A stretch of 64,000 bases of DNA from positions 33,737 through 97,736 of the forward strand of contig CALGLU010000033.1 in NCBI GenBank assembly GCA_937959275.1, in the 5' to 3' direction. Every line of letters starts with the position of its first letter. Within the stretch, counting starts at the first letter, position 1. The notes under the pieces were generated by a model. That model ran no database searches. It saw only the letters and a program-made list of their open reading frames with translations, and was not told the origin of the DNA. Source of the stretch: an uncultured Saprospiraceae bacterium (GTDB lineage Bacteria; Bacteroidota; Bacteroidia; Chitinophagales; Saprospiraceae). Below, one piece after another: positions 59,776 through 64,000 of the stretch. Position numbers and translations under genes: made by a program.

Positions 59776-60222
59776 CTAATTATGAGAAGCGATATATCGT
59801 AAAGAAACCCCAAAATTAGTTACATAATCGAGCTCTTCCGAATAGTAGTATGCAGGAAATATATCTATTTCAAAATTGATTTTTTTCCATAGATTTATCG
59901 ACAGACCTACGGTAGGGCCACCTCCAAAACCACTCTGGTCTCCAAACTCACCTATAACTCCAGCTCCATAAAATATAAATATATTATCCTCATCTAAGAT
60001 CCTGTGATGTTTATGGAATAACATACTTGCTCCAGCTCTGGTATCCTCCCCACGATTAGTAAGGCCTAAAAATCCAGCTAATGCAGTCGTTTCTGTAGTG
60101 AAAATTTTTCCTGTCCACTGTACACCGTTACCTACACGTACACCCATAGCAGAGTTGTAATCCTGTGCAGATAAAATAGTGACGGCAAAGAGTAGGAAAA
60201 AACCCGTTATTAAGTTCTTCAA
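59776..60222 (-). CDS. Exported small barrel-like protein
   Basis: 148 residues with a signal peptide (GFFLLFAVTILSAQ) and alternating strands (GVRVGNGVQWTGKIF, GASMLFHKHHRIL, NFEIDIFPAYYYSEEL). No catalytic motif and no named family recognised. It is similar in character, not sequence, to the barrel gene 388 bases away. A surface or lipid-associated role is possible. Confidence 0.6.
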   Translation of the reverse strand: MKNLITGFFLLFAVTILSAQDYNSAMGVRVGNGVQWTGKIFTTETTALAGFLGLTNRGEDTRAGASMLFHKHHRILDEDNIFIFYGAGVIGEFGDQSGFGGGPTVGLSINLWKKINFEIDIFPAYYYSEELDYVTNFGVSLRYIASHN

Positions 60223-60349
60223 TTATTTAAGTTTTTGTCTCTCAATTACGCCGCAAGATAGCTAAAATGTATTACCAAAACGTGGCATTTAACGCTTAGA
60301 GAATCAATTAGTACCGTTTTGACGTGTATTAATACTAATAGTTACTCTA

Positions 60350-60778
60350 TTATTTGTCAGATATATGCTGATCTGGGTTAGCAAAACAGGCTTTTAGCAA
60401 ACAACTCCAGCCGATTATTAAGAATATACCTCCTATAGGTGTAACAGGACCTGCTAATTTTAGCAATGGAATATCTAATAGATCCTTAATCGCTAGAATG
60501 TATAATGATCCAGAAAAGAGGACAATGCCGATAATAAAAGAGTAAAAACTCCGATGCAGCCAGTTTTTAGATAAAACGGTTGATAATAATATTGTTGCTA
60601 AAGCCGCCAGTGTATGGTAAAAATGATATTGTATTCCAGTCTGAAAGGCACTGTAAGAAGAGGTGGCAAGTTTTGGTTTTAATCCATGCGAACCAAATGC
60701 TCCTAATATCACAGCAAAAATTCCGAGTGTCGCTATAATTTTTACTTTACGTTTTATTTTTATATCGTCGTAAATCAT
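60350..60778 (-). CDS. DUF423 (YgdD-like) membrane protein
   Basis: 142 residues, four helices. ILGAFGSHGLKP and FQTGIQYHFYHTLA are the DUF423 signature, with VTPIGGIFLIIGW near the end. Function unknown in the family. It overlaps the end of ung by 4 bases (ATGA), so the two are translationally coupled. Confidence 0.9.
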   Translation of the reverse strand: MIYDDIKIKRKVKIIATLGIFAVILGAFGSHGLKPKLATSSYSAFQTGIQYHFYHTLAALATILLSTVLSKNWLHRSFYSFIIGIVLFSGSLYILAIKDLLDIPLLKLAGPVTPIGGIFLIIGWSCLLKACFANPDQHISDK

Positions 60779-61452
60779 AAGCTCCAGTTTATAGGTTCTA
60801 TATTTTTAGAAATGAGATACTCGTTGCATTTAGAAAAATGACGACAACCAAAAAAAGCTCCTCTTGCCAAAGGAGAAGGGTGAGCCGCTTCTAAAACTAA
60901 ATGTTTATTATGATCGATCATTTCTTTTTTACTTTTCGCAAAATTCCCCCAAAGCAAAAATACGATATCCTCTCTGTCTTGCGATATTTTACTAATTACA
61001 TGATCTGTAAAATTCTGCCAACCAATCTTTTTATGTGATCCTGCTTTTTTATGCTCCACAGATAATATCGAATTTAGAAGAAAGATACCTTGGGCCGCCC
61101 ATTGACGTAAGTCTCCGTGATCAACGATATCTATGTTTAGGTCAGTTTGTAATTCCTTATAAATATTTTTTAAGGAAGGAGGCACTTTTAGTCCTTTCGG
61201 GACAGAAAAACTAAGACCTATTGCCTGGTTCGGACCATGATAGGGATCTTGCCCGATAATGACGACTTTTATTTTTTCAAATGGTGTATGATTAAAAGCG
61301 TTAAACATTAAAGTCTCAGAAGGGTAAATAAGTTTACCATCTTTCTTTTCTGCATCTAAGAATTTCTGTATATCCTGGAAATAAGGTTTAGAAATCTCTT
61401 TTTGTAAAACTTTTTTCCAAGAAGGAATGATATGTACCCCTTGCATTTTCAT
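60775..61452 (-). CDS. ung: Uracil-DNA glycosylase
   Basis: 225 residues, normal length for family 1. Catalytic-water-activating Asp69 in GQDPYHGPNQAIGLSFSVP, FLLNSILSVE, and HPSPLARGAFFGCRHFSK with the DNA-minor-groove Leu loop. Removes uracil from DNA in base-excision repair. A TACCTTCA -7-like element ends 4 bases before its ATG at 61452. It is followed by the coupled DUF423 gene. Confidence 0.96.
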   Translation of the reverse strand: MKMQGVHIIPSWKKVLQKEISKPYFQDIQKFLDAEKKDGKLIYPSETLMFNAFNHTPFEKIKVVIIGQDPYHGPNQAIGLSFSVPKGLKVPPSLKNIYKELQTDLNIDIVDHGDLRQWAAQGIFLLNSILSVEHKKAGSHKKIGWQNFTDHVISKISQDREDIVFLLWGNFAKSKKEMIDHNKHLVLEAAHPSPLARGAFFGCRHFSKCNEYLISKNIEPINWSL

Positions 61453-61615
61453 GGTATGAAGGTAAAGTTTTGGGGATAATTTTCGATTAAAAGGATTGTG
61501 ATTACCTCGATTAAAATCTAAGCTTTTAAATAAGTTTAGTAGAGCATTAAAATTTTAAATTGGTTTTTATATTCTAAAAAAATGAAAATATATCTTTCGC
61601 ATAATGGTATATCAG

Positions 61616-62839
61616 TTATACCAATGTATTTTTTGTCGATGTACTAAGATTTTTTTTTGTTGAAAAAAAAGCATGCACTAATTTTTCCGATAACATGATC
61701 CATATAGGACTTATACAGATCGTAAGCGATATTAGTGATATTGTATAATCATATGCAAACTGCGTCAGTATACTCACATTAAAAGCCGTCATGCAAATTA
61801 AAAAACTAAGTTCACCGATCTGAGCTAGTAATGCACCTCCTATAATAGCATCGTTCCAAGTGTTTTTATACGCTTTAAGAATTAAAGTATTTATAAAGTG
61901 ATTAGTTAGATAAACGGCCAATAACATAAGTAATAAGCTCGACCAGTTCTCAACAAGGAAAACCAGGTTTAGCTGAGCTCCGATACTTATAAAAAATATA
62001 GCTACAAATAATACTCGGAAGGAATGTATAGCTTCATGTATCCAGTCGGTAGCTTTTCCAGCATGCATTACCAGCCCTCCCACAAATGCACCTAAGGCTT
62101 CTGAGATGCCAAATAAATTAGCCACTAGTGCTCCGGCAAAGCAAAAGAATAGTGCTAAGAAAACCTGAAGTTCATGATCTTTTTTAAGCTCTTTTTTAAA
62201 TGGCAACCATGTAATTTCTTTTTTAATAGCAATAAAAGCGATTATGGCTATAAAAACTATACCCCCGATAACTTTTAAGAATATGGGATCCTCAGCCACA
62301 TCGGCACCTCCTCCTATAATCGAGATTATTATTAAAATAGGAGCGATGGCGATATCTTGAGCCAGTAGTATACTCGATACATTTTTACCTATTCTTTTAT
62401 TAAACAGATCTTTTTCTTCTAATAATTTAAATATTACAGCCGAACTAGATAAGGCGATAACACATCCTAATACCAATATTCTGGCAGTGCTCCAGCTTAA
62501 AAAGTATCCAATTAAATATACACTGACAATACTCAGTACAAGCTGAGTTATTGTTCCAAAAAATGCTAACTTCCAATCTTTCAGAAAACTAGAAAGATCA
62601 ATTTCCATCCCAATAAAAAAGAACAGAAGTATTATTCCTAGTTCGCCCATAAATTTTACGGATTCTGGGTTTTCAATTATATCTAAGGATTGTGGACCAA
62701 TAATTATTCCTATTAAAATATATGCTACTAAATTAGGTTGGTGTAACTTCTTTAATATGAAACTAGCAATTATGACTAGCAGCCCTATGATACAAATGAA
62801 ATTAATAGAATTCCCAAACTCGGATAAGAGTACAATCAT
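61616..62839 (-). CDS. CPA2-family cation:proton antiporter (KefB/NapA-like)
   Basis: About 407 residues from ATG 62839. About 12 helices; VLGCVIALSSSAVIFKLLEEKDL is the conserved CPA2 region and LLAQDIAIAPILIIISI the one with the Asp pair. GFLGEL-like ALLAQIGELSFLICMTAF recalls the KefB/NapA type. There is no C-terminal TrkA-N or TrkA-C domain, so it is a short form, unlike E. coli KefB. Exchanges K+ or Na+ for H+. A strong hairpin with a T-run lies directly in the leader. Confidence 0.88.
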   Translation of the reverse strand: MIVLLSEFGNSINFICIIGLLVIIASFILKKLHQPNLVAYILIGIIIGPQSLDIIENPESVKFMGELGIILLFFFIGMEIDLSSFLKDWKLAFFGTITQLVLSIVSVYLIGYFLSWSTARILVLGCVIALSSSAVIFKLLEEKDLFNKRIGKNVSSILLAQDIAIAPILIIISIIGGGADVAEDPIFLKVIGGIVFIAIIAFIAIKKEITWLPFKKELKKDHELQVFLALFFCFAGALVANLFGISEALGAFVGGLVMHAGKATDWIHEAIHSFRVLFVAIFFISIGAQLNLVFLVENWSSLLLMLLAVYLTNHFINTLILKAYKNTWNDAIIGGALLAQIGELSFLICMTAFNVSILTQFAYDYTISLISLTICISPIWIMLSEKLVHAFFSTKKNLSTSTKNTLV

Positions 62840-62850
62840 GTTCAATAGTA

Positions 62851-62914
62851 TATAAAAATTGACCCTTTACTATCTCCGAACCTCATCAGAAATTGGAGAT
62901 AGCGACAGGGTCAA
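62851..62914 (-). promoter_or_regulatory. Leader hairpin (attenuator-like) of the antiporter gene
   Basis: TTGACCCT (62859-62866) pairs with AGGGTCAA (62907-62914), and CTATCTCC (62870-62877) with GGAGATAG (62895-62902), separated by a small internal loop. On the antiporter strand the hairpin is followed at once by TTTTTATA and then, 11 bases on, the ATG. It could be a transcription attenuator or the terminator of an upstream leftward transcript. Confidence 0.55.
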
Positions 62915-63282
62915 TAAATCTTTTTTTATTCTAAGTTAAATATTTACTTCGATGTTCCTGTTTCTAAGCAAATTATAAATGTAAGAAGCAAGAAGGTAAA
63001 ATAACTTTTGTTCTGTAGTATAAAAAATGCTTTTGTTTAATTTCGACTTTAGTTTATATAATTTGCTTCTTTCCATCCATGATAATACCAAAAGCCAAGT
63101 TTTTCAGCATGTTTTGGATTCTCTAGAGAATAATCTTGACAACTATTAACCTTATTAAGGTAATACTTTGTTTTATTCTTTGAATAAATAAACCTAAAAA
63201 ATTAATCACAGCGACTCAGAGATTTGCCCCATGATCCTGACCATATGCATTTAGATGAAAATAATGAAATCCCTAAAAACAT
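62915..63282. other. Intergenic region, no gene seen
   Basis: A 368-base AT-rich interval between the antiporter leader hairpin and the terminator of the tRNA remnant. Short random ORFs exist, but none has coding character. Confidence 0.45.
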
Positions 63283-63316
63283 AAAAGCCTGTAAATCAGA
63301 GGATTTACAGGCTTTT
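63283..63316 (-). terminator. Terminator downstream of a tRNA remnant
   Basis: AAAAGCCTGTAAATC (63283-63297) and GATTTACAGGCTTTT (63302-63316) form a perfect 15-bp stem with a 4-base loop. It lies 20 bases beyond a partial tRNA 3' end, in the orientation expected of that tRNA's own terminator. Confidence 0.9.
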
Positions 63317-63336
63317 AATATTGGATGAAAGCATCC

Positions 63337-63360
63337 TGGTGATCCCGTCAGGATTCGAAC
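63337..63360 (-). other. Partial tRNA 3' end (possible attachment-site remnant)
   Basis: Read on the minus strand, GTTCGAATCCTGACGGGATCACCA has a T-loop (GTTCGAATC) and acceptor-3' with CCA, as in a tRNA. The 5' side of the T-stem and everything before it do not fit a tRNA. A terminator follows in the right place, so the 3' piece looks like a real tRNA end left after recombination within the T-arm. Confidence 0.6.
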
Positions 63361-63526
63361 TTTTCCAATAAGTGTACTGTATATCAGTGACTTACAAAAC
63401 ATCAAGTTAAACTACTCCCGATTTACTCACCTATAGAATGCATTAGGTTGTAGTTAGATGAACTTCTTTTGTTCCGTCTAAAGATAGAGTATTTCGTTCA
63501 ATTGATTTAGATCATTTATTAAAGAT

Positions 63527-63829
63527 CTAGTACTCATAAGGCCATAAAACTGTAGTAGCTGATCGATCGGCCTCAGTGATAATATAGATACGATCTCCTT
63601 TAAAAGAGTGAGGGGTGCTACAGTGGTAAACCGAGAATAGACGCTGCTCAGAAGTCAGAGCATGTGAATTACTGTCATGATCATCTTTACTGATCTCTCC
63701 CCAGTCTCCTTTCTCATGCCTCATTAGAGAAGTATAAATAAAAGTATGAAAAGATAAATCAGTAGTCATCAATGACTTAATGGAGGATGAGACTAATACA
63801 CGACCCATCGAGAATAGTGAAGTAATCAT
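63527..63829 (-). CDS. Plasmid/ICE-type small protein
   Basis: 100 residues. LMRHEKGDWGEISKDDHDSN, then RLFSVYHCS and the C-terminal IYIITEADRSATTVLWPYEY match a family common on plasmids, phages and integrative elements. Members are frequently misannotated as type I restriction subunit M, which nothing in the sequence supports. Function unknown. It lies 170 bases beyond the partial tRNA and suggests the start of an integrated element that continues outside the window. Confidence 0.75.
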   Translation of the reverse strand: MITSLFSMGRVLVSSSIKSLMTTDLSFHTFIYTSLMRHEKGDWGEISKDDHDSNSHALTSEQRLFSVYHCSTPHSFKGDRIYIITEADRSATTVLWPYEY

Positions 63830-64000
63830 AATGAAAATTTTAAATGAAAAGAAGTGTATGACATTGCATACTATCGATGCATAAAAAGGGAAGAGAAATA
63901 TATCTACAAGGTGGAACGTCCCGCTGTATAGCGGGATGCCAGGGCTCGCAGAGACCAGACCTTTTAGATTTATAGCTCTGCACCTAACTTTGCATAAGAC
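63830..64000. other. Window-edge sequence with small GC hairpin and a promoter-like box
   Basis: CCCGCTGTATAGCGGG (63920-63935) is a perfect small hairpin, and TAACTTTG at 63985-63992 matches a rightward -7 element close to the edge. A leftward leader of the preceding small gene may also lie here. No RNA family was identified; too short to decide. Confidence 0.35.

Noticed and set aside
63202..63405. A leftward 67-residue frame across the tRNA remnant
   Set aside because: It overlaps both the 15-bp terminator and the partial tRNA and has no recognisable domain, so it is treated as chance.
63503..63514. TGATTTAGATCA palindrome resembling the island's Fnr-like boxes
   Set aside because: It lies at the 3' end of the small plasmid-type gene with no promoter arrangement and far from the island; one match by chance is expected in AT-rich DNA.
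63900..64000. rRNA, tmRNA or other structural RNA at the window end
   Set aside because: Only a 6-bp hairpin and a promoter-like box are visible; no conserved RNA core could be matched in the truncated stretch.

Overview
The window looks like chromosomal DNA of a Bacteroidota bacterium, probably a Saprospiraceae- or Flavobacteriia-like marine or environmental aerobe. The evidence is: promoters of the TTG-N20-TAnnTTTG type instead of E. coli-type boxes, almost no Shine-Dalgarno sequences, an alternative complex III (actABCDEF) fused into one operon with caa3-type cytochrome oxidase genes, BetR-like and Crp-like regulators, many lipoproteins and outer-membrane barrels, and an IS21 element with Bacteroidota-style multi-repeat ends. 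Genus cannot be fixed from the sequence alone.

Layout. (1) 1-18.3 kb: housekeeping and accessory genes of moderate GC. These are a Na+/solute symporter with a small membrane partner, a penicillin-acylase-family lipoprotein, a tocopherol-cyclase-like protein, dnaX (without its zinc cysteines), a Crp/Fnr regulator, pyrD, a 35-residue membrane peptide, nadC, pdeM, an ECF sigma factor with a putative anti-sigma partner, an EEP-family hydrolase, and an FAD-oxidoreductase facing a toroid (polysaccharide-lyase-like) lipoprotein. (2) 18.6-25.2 kb: a CAU-anticodon tRNA followed by a more AT-rich stress/redox island. It holds small membrane proteins, a hybrid response regulator (receiver + cNMP + Crp HTH), a PAS histidine kinase, a CBS protein, two universal-stress proteins and an AhpD-like protein. 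Three TGAT-N4-ATCA palindromes lie in front of its transcription units, so the island appears to carry its own Fnr/Crp-like regulon. (3) 25.27-27.88 kb: an IS21-family insertion sequence with a nonsense codon in istA.

(4) 28-41.6 kb: galM (also interrupted by one in-frame TAA), dNK-folK, an Na+/alanine symporter, a regulator, two paired SH3/LSm-like surface proteins, a UbiD-family decarboxylase, a DUF1801 protein, thyA, and a four-gene cassette of lipoprotein, VTC-type polyphosphate polymerase, DUF4956 and DUF2490. (5) 41.7-58.6 kb: a long electron-transport operon, actA-B-C-D-E-F, coxB, coxA, ctaB, two subunit III genes and subunit IV; a terminator; then a degenerate SCO-like protein, DUF420 and a small CPMC membrane protein. 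Quinol electrons would pass through alternative complex III to cytochrome c and then to the CuA/heme-copper oxidase. CoxB carries a C-terminal OmpA domain, and several subunits carry His/Asp-rich tails. (6) 58.7-64 kb: outer-membrane proteins, ung, a DUF423 protein and a CPA2 antiporter behind a strong leader hairpin. Then come a 3'-tRNA remnant with its terminator and a plasmid/ICE-type gene, suggesting the edge of another integrated element.

By hand-counted sample lines, GC falls from about 38-53% (left), to about 32% (island), to about 33-38% (28-63 kb). The right part also uses AGA heavily for arginine. The IS21 copy sits at this junction. A rearrangement or an assembly join there cannot be excluded.
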